From NCBI RefSeq assembly GCF_014084105.1, contig NZ_CP048289.1, forward strand, positions 3,233,922 through 3,297,921: 64,000 nucleotides of DNA. The letters are read 5' to 3'. This stretch comes from Streptacidiphilus sp. P02-A3a (lineage in GTDB: Bacteria > Actinomycetota > Actinomycetes > Streptomycetales > Streptomycetaceae). Position numbers and translations under genes: made by a program. Shown piece after piece: positions 16,840 through 25,345 of this stretch. Numbering within the stretch: the first letter of the stretch is position 1; each line of letters opens with the position of its first letter. A model generated the notes under the pieces. The model was not told where the DNA came from, searched no databases, and was given only the letters and a program-made list of their open reading frames with translations.

Positions 16840-18618
16840 ATGACCCGCGGCGTCCCCGGGGAGCCGATGGACTTCCCGCTGCACGTACTGCGCGAGTACG
16901 CGCTGATCGCGGATGGCGAGCGCGGCGCGCTGGTCGGCCCGCGCGGCGACATCGCCTGGCTGTGCGCGCCCAGTTGGCACTCGGACGCGGTGTTCTCCAC
17001 GCTGATCGGCGGAGGCGGGCGGTACGCGGTCACCCCGGCCCAGGAGCCGTTCGTGTGGGGCGGCGGCTACGAGGAGGGCAGCCTGGTCTGGCGCAGCCGC
17101 TGGGTCACCACCTCGCAGGTGGTGGAGTGCCGCGACGCCCTCGCGTTCCCGGGCGAGGCGGGGACCGCCGTGGTGCTGCGCCGGGTCCTCGCGGTCGACG
17201 GCGACACCGCGGTCCGGGTCAGCCTCGACCTGCGCGCGGGCTTCGGCCGGTACCGGCTGAGCCGCCCGCGGCGGCACGACGACGGCAGCTGGACCGGCCG
17301 CTGCGGCCCGCTGTACCTGCGCTGGACCGGGGCGCCCGAGGCCGCCCGGGGGGCCGACGGCGGCCTGCACGCGGTCGTCGCCGTCCCCGGCGGCGGGCAC
17401 CGGGACCTGCTGCTGGAGATCTCCGACCGGCCGCTGCGCGGACCCGCCCCGGAGCCGGGGCAGGTGTGGTCGGCCACCGAGGAGGCCTGGCGCCGGGCGG
17501 TGCCGGTGATCAGCGGCACCATCGCCGACCGCGACGCGCGGCACGCCTACACCGTGCTGCGCGGGCTCACCAGCGCGGGCGGCGGCATGGTCGCCGGGGC
17601 GACCATGAGCCTGCCCGAGCGCGCCGAGGCCGGACGCAACTACGACTACCGCTACGCGTGGATCCGCGACCAGTGCTACGCGGGCCAGGCGGTGGCCGCC
17701 GTCGGCCCGCACCCGCTGCTGGACGACGCGCTGAGCTTCGTCACCGACCGGCTGCTCGCCGACGGACCGACCCTGAAACCGGCCTACACCGTGGACGGCG
17801 GCCCGGTCCCGGACGAACGCACGCTGGATCTCGCGGGCTATCCGGGCGGCGTGGACAAGGTCGGCAACTGGGTCAACAAGCAGTTCCAACTCGACTCCCT
17901 CGGCGAGTCGCTGAACCTGTTCGCGGCCGCCGCACGGCACGACCTGCTGGACACCGACCACTGGCGCGCGGTGGAGACGGCGGTCGCCGCGATCACCGAA
18001 CGCGGTCAGCAGCCCGATGCCGGGATCTGGGAGCTGGACAACCAGCGCTGGACGCACTCCCGGCTCACCTGTGTCGCCGGACTGCGGGCGATCGCCGGCC
18101 ACGCCCCGGCCGCCCAGGGCTCCCGCTGGACCCGGTTGGCGGACCGGGTGCTGGCCGACGCCGCCACCGACTGCCTCCACCCCAGCGGACGTTGGCAGCG
18201 CGCCCCCGGCGACGAACGCGTGGACGCGGCCCTGCTGATCCCGGCGATCCGCGGCGCGGTCCCGGCGGACGACCCGCGCACCCGGGCCACCCTGGACGCC
18301 GTCCTGGACGAACTCGGCCAGGACGGCTACGTCTACCGGTTCCGCCAGGACGGCGGCCCGTTGCAGGAGGCCGAGGGCGCGTTCCTGCTCTGCGGTTTCA
18401 CCACCGCGCTGGCGCTGCACCAGCAGGGCCGGGAGACCGAGGCCAACCGCTGGTTCGAACGCAATCGGGCCGCCTGCGGCTCCCCGGGGCTGTTCGCCGA
18501 GGAGTACGACGTCGCCCAGCGCCAGCTGCGCGGCAACCTGCCCCAGGCGTTCGTGCACGCCCTGCTGCTGGAGACCGCCCAGCGGCTCACCGGCCCGTGG
18601 CCCGGCCCCCGACCCTGA
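16840..18618 (+). CDS. Glycoside hydrolase family 15 protein (glucoamylase/trehalase-like)
   Basis: 592-residue GH15 enzyme with the cytosolic two-domain layout: N-terminal super-sandwich (PLHVLREYALIADGERGALVGPRGDIAWLC) and a C-terminal alpha/alpha barrel (NYDYRYAWIRDQCYAGQA; LPQAFVHALLLETAQRL). Catalytic acids are likely within the barrel blocks GIWELDNQRWTHSRL and AEEYDVAQRQLRGNLPQAF. No signal peptide. ATG at 16840 has AGAGG before it; an ATG at 16828 overlapping the upstream stop would add four residues. Actinobacterial GH15 proteins include trehalases and glucan hydrolases, so it may free glucose for the oxidoreductases of this operon. Confidence 0.9.
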   Translation: MTRGVPGEPMDFPLHVLREYALIADGERGALVGPRGDIAWLCAPSWHSDAVFSTLIGGGGRYAVTPAQEPFVWGGGYEEGSLVWRSRWVTTSQVVECRDALAFPGEAGTAVVLRRVLAVDGDTAVRVSLDLRAGFGRYRLSRPRRHDDGSWTGRCGPLYLRWTGAPEAARGADGGLHAVVAVPGGGHRDLLLEISDRPLRGPAPEPGQVWSATEEAWRRAVPVISGTIADRDARHAYTVLRGLTSAGGGMVAGATMSLPERAEAGRNYDYRYAWIRDQCYAGQAVAAVGPHPLLDDALSFVTDRLLADGPTLKPAYTVDGGPVPDERTLDLAGYPGGVDKVGNWVNKQFQLDSLGESLNLFAAAARHDLLDTDHWRAVETAVAAITERGQQPDAGIWELDNQRWTHSRLTCVAGLRAIAGHAPAAQGSRWTRLADRVLADAATDCLHPSGRWQRAPGDERVDAALLIPAIRGAVPADDPRTRATLDAVLDELGQDGYVYRFRQDGGPLQEAEGAFLLCGFTTALALHQQGRETEANRWFERNRAACGSPGLFAEEYDVAQRQLRGNLPQAFVHALLLETAQRLTGPWPGPRP

Positions 18619-18663
18619 CCCCTTTCCAGAGCCGATCTTCCAGAGCCGATATTGGAGAATGAC

Positions 18664-19689
18664 GTGAGTGAAGCCCGAACCGGACAGGTCGTCGTGGTCA
18701 CCGGGGCCAGCGGCGGGATAGGCCGGGCCACCGCCCGGGCCTTCGCCGCCCGCGGAGCGAGGGTCGCCCTGCTGGCCCGCGGCGACGAGGGGCTGGCCGG
18801 GGCCGCCGCCGACGTCGAGCGGCTCGGCGGCCAGGCCCTGCCCGTCCCCACCGACATGGCCGACCCCGACCAGGTCGAGGCCGCCGCCGCCCACACCGAG
18901 GCTGTCCTCGGACCGATCGACGTCTGGGTCAACGTCGCCTTCACCTCCGTCTTCGCGGAGTTCTCCGACATCAGCCCGGCCGAGTACAAACGGGTCACCG
19001 AGGTCGACTACCTGGGCTACGTCTACGGCACCATGGCCGCGTTGACGCGGATGCGGGCCCGCGACGCGGGAACGATCGTGCAGGTCGGCTCCGCCCTGGC
19101 CTACCGGGGCATCCCGCTGCAGACCGCGTACTGCGGCGCCAAGCACGCCGTCCAGGGCTTCCACGAGGCGCTGCGCTGCGAGCTGCTGCACCACCGGAGC
19201 AAGGTGCGTACCACCATGGTGCAGATGCCGGCGGTGAACACCCCGCAGTTCGACTGGGTGCTCTCCCGGCTGCCGGAGGCGGCGCAGCCGGTCCCGCCGA
19301 TCTACCAGCCCGAGGTCGCCGCCCGAGCCGTGCTGTACGCCGCCGACCACCCCGGCCGACGCGAGTACTGGGTCGGCGGCAGCACGATGGGCACCCTGAT
19401 CGCCAACGCGGTCGCGCCCGGACTCCTCGACCGCTACCTGGCCCGCACCGGCTTCGCCTCGCAGCAGGACGACCGCCCGCAGGAGGCGGACCGACCGGCC
19501 AACCTGTGGAGCCCGGCCGACGGCAAGGAGGGCCACGACTACGGCGCGCACGGCAGCTTCGACAGCCGCAGCACCCACCGCTCCGCCCAGCTCTGGTGCT
19601 CCCAGCACCACGGCGCGCTCGCCCTGGCCGGGGCCGCGGCGACCGGCGCCCTGGTGCTGGCGGCCGTCCGGGGCCGGAACCGCCGGTGA
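18664..19689 (+). CDS. SDR family oxidoreductase with C-terminal membrane segment
   Basis: 341-residue short-chain dehydrogenase/reductase. Cofactor motif TGASGGIG at about 13-20; catalytic YxxxK as YCGAKH (Tyr about 156), with the serine in QVGSALAYRG. After the usual 250-residue domain there is an extension of about 90 residues that ends in a hydrophobic stretch (GALALAGAAATGALVLAAV) and basic GRNRR, so it is likely tail-anchored. GTG at 18664 is chosen over an upstream TTG because GGAG lies 6 nt before it. It follows the GH15 gene after 46 nt and overlaps the next gene by 4 nt. Confidence 0.88.
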   Translation: MSEARTGQVVVVTGASGGIGRATARAFAARGARVALLARGDEGLAGAAADVERLGGQALPVPTDMADPDQVEAAAAHTEAVLGPIDVWVNVAFTSVFAEFSDISPAEYKRVTEVDYLGYVYGTMAALTRMRARDAGTIVQVGSALAYRGIPLQTAYCGAKHAVQGFHEALRCELLHHRSKVRTTMVQMPAVNTPQFDWVLSRLPEAAQPVPPIYQPEVAARAVLYAADHPGRREYWVGGSTMGTLIANAVAPGLLDRYLARTGFASQQDDRPQEADRPANLWSPADGKEGHDYGAHGSFDSRSTHRSAQLWCSQHHGALALAGAAATGALVLAAVRGRNRR

Positions 19690-20024
19690 CGCGCCCGGAC
19701 CGGTTGCTGCAACTGACCCGTACCGGCTACGGGCTGGCCCTGCTGGTGGATCCGCCGCGGGGGCACCCGGGCTTCGGCCGCCCGTTGCGGCTGCTGCTCG
19801 GGGCCAGGAACCTGGCCCAGGCCGCCGTGTGCGCGGCCGTCCCGACTCCCGCCGTGCGGGGCGTCGGAGTCGGCGTGGACCTGCTGCACGCGGCCAGCAT
19901 GCTCACCGTGGCCGCCCGCGCGCACCGGTACCGCCACCCGGCGCTGGCCCAGGCCGGGGCCGCGCTGGCCTTCGCCGCCGCCGGGGCGGCGCTCGGCCGC
20001 CGCCCGGCGCCGGTGGCGCCGTAG
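19686..20024 (+). CDS. Hypothetical membrane-associated protein
   Basis: 112 residues, Ala/Leu-rich, with two or three weak hydrophobic segments (ARNLAQAAVCAAV; GVGVGVDLLHAASMLTVAA; ALAQAGAALAFAAAGAAL). The GTG start overlaps the SDR stop (GTGA). No family recognised. It is the last gene of the 11.1-20.0 kb operon; a hairpin follows directly after the stop. Confidence 0.7.
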   Translation: MTRPDRLLQLTRTGYGLALLVDPPRGHPGFGRPLRLLLGARNLAQAAVCAAVPTPAVRGVGVGVDLLHAASMLTVAARAHRYRHPALAQAGAALAFAAAGAALGRRPAPVAP

Positions 20025-20027
20025 TGC

Positions 20028-20079
20028 CCGGACCGGCCCGCCCGGGGATCCGCCGCGAAAGGCGACGGGGCCGGTCCGG
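20028..20079 (+). terminator. Hairpin terminator after the sugar-oxidation operon
   Basis: CCGGACCGGCCC at 20028-20039 is the exact complement of GGGCCGGTCCGG at 20068-20079 (12 bp, 28-nt loop that contains a small inner stem). It starts 3 nt after the last stop of the operon. Confidence 0.6.
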
Positions 20080-20179
20080 TGGTACGTATGGAGTGCGGGC
20101 CGTCGCGTGTGGCCCGCCGCGTGGCGGGTACCCGCTCGGGGCCGCGTTCCCCGGCCGCACCGACCGACAGGAGCCGATC

Positions 20180-21121
20180 ATGCCGCCTGCTGCTCCGTCC
20201 GCACGCACGGCACGACCCCGGCACTACCTGATGTGCCGTCCCACCCACTTCGCGGTGGAGTACGCGATCAACCCGTGGATGGATCCCCGGCTGCCGACGG
20301 ACTCCCGATTGGCGGCGCGCCAGTGGGAGCGGCTGTGCGGGCTGCTGACCGGCCTGGGGCACCGCGTGGACCGGGTCGAGGCGGTCCCCGGCCTGCCGGA
20401 CATGGTGTTCGCGGCCAACGCGGCGACCGTGATCGACGGCCGGGTCCTGGTCGCCGCCTTCCGCCACCCGGAGCGGGCCCCGGAGGCCGCTGCCTTCGGC
20501 GCCTGGTTCCGGGCCCACGGCTACCGGGAGGTGAGTACGGCCCGCGCGGTGAACGAGGGCGAGGGCGACCATCTGCTGGCGGGCGGCCGGATCCTTGCCG
20601 CCAACGGCTTCCGGACCTCGCGGGCGTCCCACGACGAGACCGCGCGCTACTTCGGCCGACCGGTGGTGGAACTGACCCTGGTCGACCCGCGCTTCTACCA
20701 CCTGGACACGGCCCTGGCGGTACTGGACGACCAGCAGGTCATGTACTACCCCCCGGCGTTCTCCCAGCGGAGCCGCGAACAGCTCCGTGCGCTGTTCCCC
20801 GACGCGATCGAGGCCGAGGAGCGCGACGCGGTGGCGCTCGGCCTGAACGCGGTGAGCGACGGGCGCCATGTCGTCCTTCCGGCCGCCGCCACCGCGCTGG
20901 CCGACCGGCTCGCCGCGCGCGGCTACCAGCCGATCGGCGTCGACCTGAGTGAGCTCCTCAAGGGCGGGGGCGGGCCGAAGTGCTGCATCCTGGAACTGCG
21001 CGCCGCTGCCGCCGCCGCAGCCGCGCCCGTCGCCGCCGGACGCGGACACGGCGTCCCGACGGGCGCGCGGGCACATCATCGGACTGCCGACGGCCGCCCG
21101 CCCGGCGGCGCGCTCGGCTGA
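20180..21121 (+). CDS. Dimethylargininase/amidinotransferase-fold hydrolase (DDAH-like)
   Basis: 313-residue guanidino-group hydrolase of the dimethylarginine dimethylaminohydrolase family, which makes citrulline from methylated arginines; related members act on other guanidino compounds. Visible: LMCRPTHFAVEYAINPWM, PDMVFAANAATVIDGRV, NEGEGDHLL (substrate Glu/Asp), the catalytic His of FYHLDTALAVL (about 176) and the nucleophile Cys of GGPKCCILELR (about 272). The family normally ends just after this Cys; here about 40 Ala/Gly/Arg-rich residues follow. ATG 20180 is preceded by AGGAG. The heme-oxygenase-like gene starts 16 nt after its stop. Confidence 0.88.
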   Translation: MPPAAPSARTARPRHYLMCRPTHFAVEYAINPWMDPRLPTDSRLAARQWERLCGLLTGLGHRVDRVEAVPGLPDMVFAANAATVIDGRVLVAAFRHPERAPEAAAFGAWFRAHGYREVSTARAVNEGEGDHLLAGGRILAANGFRTSRASHDETARYFGRPVVELTLVDPRFYHLDTALAVLDDQQVMYYPPAFSQRSREQLRALFPDAIEAEERDAVALGLNAVSDGRHVVLPAAATALADRLAARGYQPIGVDLSELLKGGGGPKCCILELRAAAAAAAAPVAAGRGHGVPTGARAHHRTADGRPPGGALG

Positions 21122-21137
21122 TCGGAGGAACGCACTC

Positions 21138-22169
21138 ATGGGTATCACCGCCCGGTCGCTTCCCACTCTGCCCAGCCCACGCGGTCCCCTGACCGAGGCG
21201 CTGACCGCGTCCCTCCGGGACCGGCCCGCCGGGCGGCTGCTGGCAGTGCCACCGCGCCCGGACGGCGACCCGTGGGGCGACGACCACCAGCTCGCCCTGT
21301 ACCTCTGCTACGAACTGCACTACCGCGGCTTCGCCCGGGTGGACCCCCGGTGGGAGTGGGAACCGCGGCTGCTCGCGGTCCGCCGCCGACTGGAGGACGA
21401 CTTCCTGGACGCCGTCCGGGGCCTGCTGGGACCGGTCGAGGACCTCGCCGTCCAGCTGGAGGCGCTGCTGGTGGAGCCGCTCACCGGCACCGGCCCCTCC
21501 CACCACCTGCTCCACGAGGGCGAGCTCTGGCAGGCCCGCGAGTACCTCGTGCAACGCTCCCTCTACCACCTCAAGGAGGCGGACCCGCAGGCCTGGGCCA
21601 TTCCCCGGCTGCACGGAGCCGCCCAGGCCGCCCTGGTCGCCATCGAGTACGACGAGTACGGCGGCGGCCGTCCGGAACGCGCCCACTCCCGGCTCTTCGC
21701 CGAGATGATGGCCGACGTCGGGCTGGACCCCGGCTACGGCCACTACCTCGACGCGGCCGCCGCGCCGGCCCTGGCGGTGGTGAACCTGATGTCGCTGTTC
21801 GGCCTGCACCGCGCCCACCGCGGGGCGCTGATCGGGCAGTTCGCCGCCGTGGAGATCACCTCGTCACCCGGCTCGGAACGCCTGGCGGCGGCGCTGGAAC
21901 GGCTCGGCGCGGGGCCCGCGGGCGTCCGCTTCTACCAGGAGCACGTCGAGGCCGACGCCGTCCACGAACAGCTGGTGCGGCACGGCGTCATCGAGGCGGC
22001 GGTACGGGACGAACCCGACCTTGAGGCGGACATCGCCTTCGGTCTCGCTGCCGGCGCACTGGTCGACGACCGGCTCGCCCGGCACCTGCTGGACTCCTGG
22101 CACAGCGGGAGCAGTTCGCTACGCGTCCCGCTCGCCGACGCCCCCGCCCTCGTCGGCCGAGGAGGATGA
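21138..22169 (+). CDS. Iron-containing redox enzyme family protein (heme-oxygenase-like fold)
   Basis: 343-residue helical protein of the heme-oxygenase-like/TENA-related diiron group. Likely ligand-bearing helices: LCYELHYRGFARVD, AIEYDEYGGGRPERAHSRLF and FYQEHVEADAVHEQL. Related proteins oxidise small amines or amino-acid tails, but no specific reaction can be assigned. GGAGG precedes ATG 21138. Its 3' end overlaps the convergent CDGSH gene by about 50 nt. The Fe-S neighbour and the DDAH-like neighbour suggest a linked oxidative pathway, not shown by sequence. Confidence 0.82.
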   Translation: MGITARSLPTLPSPRGPLTEALTASLRDRPAGRLLAVPPRPDGDPWGDDHQLALYLCYELHYRGFARVDPRWEWEPRLLAVRRRLEDDFLDAVRGLLGPVEDLAVQLEALLVEPLTGTGPSHHLLHEGELWQAREYLVQRSLYHLKEADPQAWAIPRLHGAAQAALVAIEYDEYGGGRPERAHSRLFAEMMADVGLDPGYGHYLDAAAAPALAVVNLMSLFGLHRAHRGALIGQFAAVEITSSPGSERLAAALERLGAGPAGVRFYQEHVEADAVHEQLVRHGVIEAAVRDEPDLEADIAFGLAAGALVDDRLARHLLDSWHSGSSSLRVPLADAPALVGRGG

Positions 22170-22391
22170 GCCGTCGGCACCGGGGGAGGGCGGCAGCGAC
22201 CGCCGCCGGTGGCTGGTGTCGCAGAACGGGTAGTGACGGCTGCGCCGACAGGCGCACAGGGCCACCGTCGGGCGTTCGCTCACCCGGACAGTGCCGTCGG
22301 GCAGCTGGACCTCGACCGGGCCCTCCACCAGGATCGGCCCGCTGTCGGCGGGCATCACCACGCGCCTGGGACCGTCACCGCGACCGGACAC
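22119..22391 (-). CDS. CDGSH-type iron-sulfur protein
   Basis: 90-residue protein with one CDGSH-type 2Fe-2S motif, CACRRSRHYPFCDTSH (C-x-C-x8-C-x3-H spacing, with DTS in place of DGS). GPILVEGPVEVQLPDG before it is the usual lead-in strand. The GTG at 22389-22391 is preferred because RRVV is part of the conserved N-terminal region; it overlaps the upstream methyltransferase stop by 17 nt. The Ser/Gly-rich C-terminal tail is encoded opposite the end of the convergent gene. Role unknown: electron transfer or cluster donor. Confidence 0.85.
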   Translation of the reverse strand: MSGRGDGPRRVVMPADSGPILVEGPVEVQLPDGTVRVSERPTVALCACRRSRHYPFCDTSHRRRSLPPSPGADGSSSSADEGGGVGERDA

Positions 22392-23028
22392 CGCGAACCA
22401 CCACCAACTCCTCCTCGCGCTGTCCCGGTGCGATGATTCCGCACTCCTCGAACCAGGCCGCGCGGGCCAGCATCACCGGGCCGAACGGCTGCCGGACCCG
22501 GGCCACGACCTCGGTCCCCAGCCCGGCGGCGGACAGCGCGGCGGACGTCCGGTCCACGTCGCAGAGCGAGGAATGGACCAGCAGCAGCACGCCGCCGGGG
22601 GCGAGCACCGCCGGGACCTGCTCGCAGATGCGGTCCAGCAGCGCCCGCCCGGTCGGCCCGGCGTCCCAGGCCCGGGTGATGCCGTGCCCGGGCAGGTGAT
22701 CGCTGGAGCCCGGGACATAGGGAGGGTTGGAGACCACCACGTCGAAACGGCGGCCGGACACCGGCGCCAGCAGGTCCCCGCGCCGTACCGAGATCCGCCG
22801 CCCCTGGAGCACCCCGTTCACCCAGGTGGTGGCGAGCGCCCGGCGCGACACGTCGACCGCGGTCACCGCGGCACCCCAGCGGGCCGCCGCGACCGCCACC
22901 GCGCCACTGCCCGAGCCGATCTCCAGCACCCGGCACCCGGGGCGCAGCCGCTCCCGCCCCAGGCTTTCGATCAGCAACGCGGTGTCCCCTTGCGCGCCGT
23001 ACACACCGGGGGGCCTCAGCAACCACAT
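22375..23028 (-). CDS. Class I SAM-dependent methyltransferase, HemK2/PrmC-like
   Basis: 217-residue methyltransferase. SAM motif I is VLEIGSGSGAVAVAAA (about 35-50); the active-site tetrapeptide NPPY is in VVSNPPYVPGSSDHL (about 99-113). NPPY and the opening RPPGVYGAQGDTALL resemble the Mtq2/HemK2 group that methylates glutamine in release factors, but a small-molecule or other N-methylation role is possible. ATG at 23026-23028; no strong ribosome binding site is seen, while an AT-rich CATTAT lies about 30 nt upstream, so the leader is short. Probably co-transcribed with the CDGSH gene. Confidence 0.82.
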   Translation of the reverse strand: MWLLRPPGVYGAQGDTALLIESLGRERLRPGCRVLEIGSGSGAVAVAAARWGAAVTAVDVSRRALATTWVNGVLQGRRISVRRGDLLAPVSGRRFDVVVSNPPYVPGSSDHLPGHGITRAWDAGPTGRALLDRICEQVPAVLAPGGVLLLVHSSLCDVDRTSAALSAAGLGTEVVARVRQPFGPVMLARAAWFEECGIIAPGQREEELVVVRGVRSR

Positions 23029-23106
23029 GTGTACGTTCTGCCCGTTCCCATGCGAATAATGATCAGTCGGCGGAAGGTTCCTCCGGTCGGCCGCCGCGTC
23101 CCTCGG

Positions 23107-24981
23107 CTATTTCAGCGCGGTGAAGGCGGCGAGCAGTCCGGCGATCCCGGTGGCCAGCCAGGCGACGTTGTCGCCCAGGCGGCCGGAGTGCAGTCGGCGA
23201 AGCGGCAGCACCAGCCGTCGGCTGCCCGCGGCGGCCAGGCCGCCCAGCCGCCGGACGGTGGTCCCGGTGAGGTTCGGCCCCCAGAGCGCGGTCGCGGCGA
23301 ACGCCGCGGCGAGGACCCCCGACAGCGCCCCCAGCAGGACGCCCTCCGTGGTCCACCCCGTCCCGGTCGCGGCTGCCCCGGCCGTCGCGGACACGGCCGG
23401 TCCGGCGGGGGCCGGGAGTCCGGCCGCCGCCGTGTAGGCCGCCCGGTCGGTGAACAGCCGACCGGCCCGGGCCAGCTCCGCACCGAGGCCGGGCAGCAGG
23501 CCGACGGCCAGGCAGGCCGCCAGCAGCAGCCCGGGCACGACCAGCATGGGCAGCGGGACCGGGCGGCCCGGCTCGCGGACCTCCGGTTCCTCGTGGTCGC
23601 CCCGGGTCTGCGCGTCGCTGCCGTCGTGCGGCGTCGCCCCGGCCCCGGTGAAGATCCGGGCCGCGGTGCGCAGCACGGCTCCCGCGGTGAGCGCGGAGGT
23701 GAGCACGAAGACGGCGGGCAGCCAGGCCAGATCCGCCCCGGCCGCCCGCTCGGTCAGCGCCTTGCCCAGCCCGGTACCGAAGGGCGGGACCCCGGCCAGG
23801 GCCAGGCCGCCGAGGCCGAACATCAGCCCCACGCTCCATCGCAACCGCACGGCCCTGCCGAAGAGCGTGTGCTCGTCGACCGAGCCGTACTGGTCGAGCA
23901 GCACTCCGGTGAGGGCGAACAGCGCGGCCTTGGCTCCCGCGTGACCGGCGACGTACAGGGCGGTTCCGGCCACGCCGGGGGCGTTGAGCAGGGCCACGCC
24001 GATCAGGAACAGGCCGATGTGGCTGATGGTCGAGAACGCCAGCATCCGCTTGACGTGCCGCTGCTGCCAGCACATGACCGCCCCCAGCAGCGCGGTGACC
24101 ACCCCGGCGGTGACCAGCACCTCGTGCACCGCGGCGGCGGGGATGCCGCCCGGCCCGGAGAACACGGTCCAGTAGACCCGGGCCGCGCCGTAGACGCCGA
24201 GTTCGACCATGACCCCGGAGAGCAGCATGCACACCGGTGTCGGGGCGACGGCGTGCGCGTCCGGCAGCCAGAAGTGGAACGGCACCATCGCCGCCTTGAC
24301 CAGCAGCCCGGTCAGCACCAGCACGAAGGCCGCCACCACCAGCGCGTCGGTGCGGTGGTCGGCCAGGTGGAGGCCGATCTGGGCCATGCCCAGCTCTCCG
24401 GTGCGCGCGTACAGCAGCCCGATGCCGGTCAACGAGCAGTAGGCGGCGAGCGAGTTGACGATGCCGAAGGTGAGCGCGCCCTGCAGCGGGCGCGGGTCCT
24501 CGACGTGGTAGCCGGTGAGCGCGTAGGCGACCGCGCCCATGAGCTCGAAGAAGACGAAGGCGTTGAACAGGTCGCCGGTCAGCGCGAAGCCGCACATTCC
24601 GGCCTCGAACAGCAGGATCAGGGCCGGGAAGGTACCGGGGTGCCCGCTGGGCGGCTCGGCGAAGTAGCGCCACGCGTAGACGGTGACGGCCAGGATCAGC
24701 GCCGCGGCCAGCAGGGCCATGCCGACCCCGATCGGGTCGCCCACCAGGACGACGCCCACGCCCTCGCCGTCGTGCGGCCGCCAGCCGCCGACCCAGTTCG
24801 TCAGCGTCCTGCCGTTCGCCCGGTGCCACAGGACCGCGAGGAGGACGAGGTCGGCCAGCGCCCAGGCGGTGGCCAGGATGTCGCTGGCGAGCCGTGGCAG
24901 CAGGCGGCCGACAGCGGCGAACACGGCCGCGCCCAGCAGCGGTACCGCGACGGCTAGCGGCAGCAGGTCGGAGGCGTTCAC
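23107..24981 (-). CDS. mnhD: Mrp/MBH-type antiporter subunit D (NuoN/M-like proton channel)
   Basis: 624-residue polytopic membrane protein of the proton-conducting NADH-dehydrogenase/Mrp subunit family, about 14 helices. Key charged residues of the channel are seen: the Glu in FVFFELMGAVAYALTGYH, the Lys in GLLVKAAMVPFHFWLPDAHAVAPTPV, and FSTISHIGLFL and HAGAKAALFALTG. This is the only large antiporter-like subunit in the module. A soluble, Asp/Glu-rich loop is present around 445-465. GTG start at 24979-24981, 7 nt after the subunit C stop. Last gene of the mnh operon. Confidence 0.9.
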   Translation of the reverse strand: MNASDLLPLAVAVPLLGAAVFAAVGRLLPRLASDILATAWALADLVLLAVLWHRANGRTLTNWVGGWRPHDGEGVGVVLVGDPIGVGMALLAAALILAVTVYAWRYFAEPPSGHPGTFPALILLFEAGMCGFALTGDLFNAFVFFELMGAVAYALTGYHVEDPRPLQGALTFGIVNSLAAYCSLTGIGLLYARTGELGMAQIGLHLADHRTDALVVAAFVLVLTGLLVKAAMVPFHFWLPDAHAVAPTPVCMLLSGVMVELGVYGAARVYWTVFSGPGGIPAAAVHEVLVTAGVVTALLGAVMCWQQRHVKRMLAFSTISHIGLFLIGVALLNAPGVAGTALYVAGHAGAKAALFALTGVLLDQYGSVDEHTLFGRAVRLRWSVGLMFGLGGLALAGVPPFGTGLGKALTERAAGADLAWLPAVFVLTSALTAGAVLRTAARIFTGAGATPHDGSDAQTRGDHEEPEVREPGRPVPLPMLVVPGLLLAACLAVGLLPGLGAELARAGRLFTDRAAYTAAAGLPAPAGPAVSATAGAAATGTGWTTEGVLLGALSGVLAAAFAATALWGPNLTGTTVRRLGGLAAAGSRRLVLPLRRLHSGRLGDNVAWLATGIAGLLAAFTALK

Positions 24982-24988
24982 CGGCGCC

Positions 24989-25345
24989 TCAGCCGCGCAG
25001 CCCGTTGAGCTGGTCGGGGTCGATCGTGCTGTGCCGTTTGTGCAGTTGGATCACCAGGCTCAGGAGCAGGGCGGTGACCGTCGCGCCGACCACGACGTCG
25101 GTGAGGGCCAGGGCCTGGACGACCGGGTCGACCACCACCGAGCCGGTCGGGACGTCGGAGAAGACCGGCGCGGTGCCGCCGCGCCGGAAGCCGATGGACA
25201 GCAGCAGGACGTAGGTGGAGGACTGGGCCACCGCCAGGCAGCCCACCGCGTGGATCAGGTTGCGGCTGGTCGCCAGCCCGTACATGCCGACCAGCAGGAT
25301 CCATCCGGAGACCAGGTAGGGGAGTACGTGGATCAGGTCGGACAC
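24989..25345 (-). CDS. mnhC: Mrp/MBH-type antiporter subunit C (NuoK-like)
   Basis: 118-residue three-helix protein of the NuoK/MrpC family: YLVSGWILLVGMYGLATSRNLIHAVGCLAVAQSSTYVLLL and VVDPVVQALALTDVVVGATVTALLLSLVI. The ALxLTDVVVGxxxTAL stretch is the family mark. GTG at 25345 has GAGGA upstream and overlaps the end of the previous gene by 13 nt. Confidence 0.9.
   Translation of the reverse strand: MSDLIHVLPYLVSGWILLVGMYGLATSRNLIHAVGCLAVAQSSTYVLLLSIGFRRGGTAPVFSDVPTGSVVVDPVVQALALTDVVVGATVTALLLSLVIQLHKRHSTIDPDQLNGLRG

Noticed and set aside
18626..18656. Direct repeat CCAGAGCCGAT before the SDR gene
   Set aside because: Two short copies 15 nt apart between coding genes of one operon; too short to call functional.
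22291..24957. Plus-strand frame of 888 codons opposite mnhD and neighbours
   Set aside because: Low-complexity translation (H, Q, R, G) antisense to a recognised membrane protein gene; no ribosome binding site.
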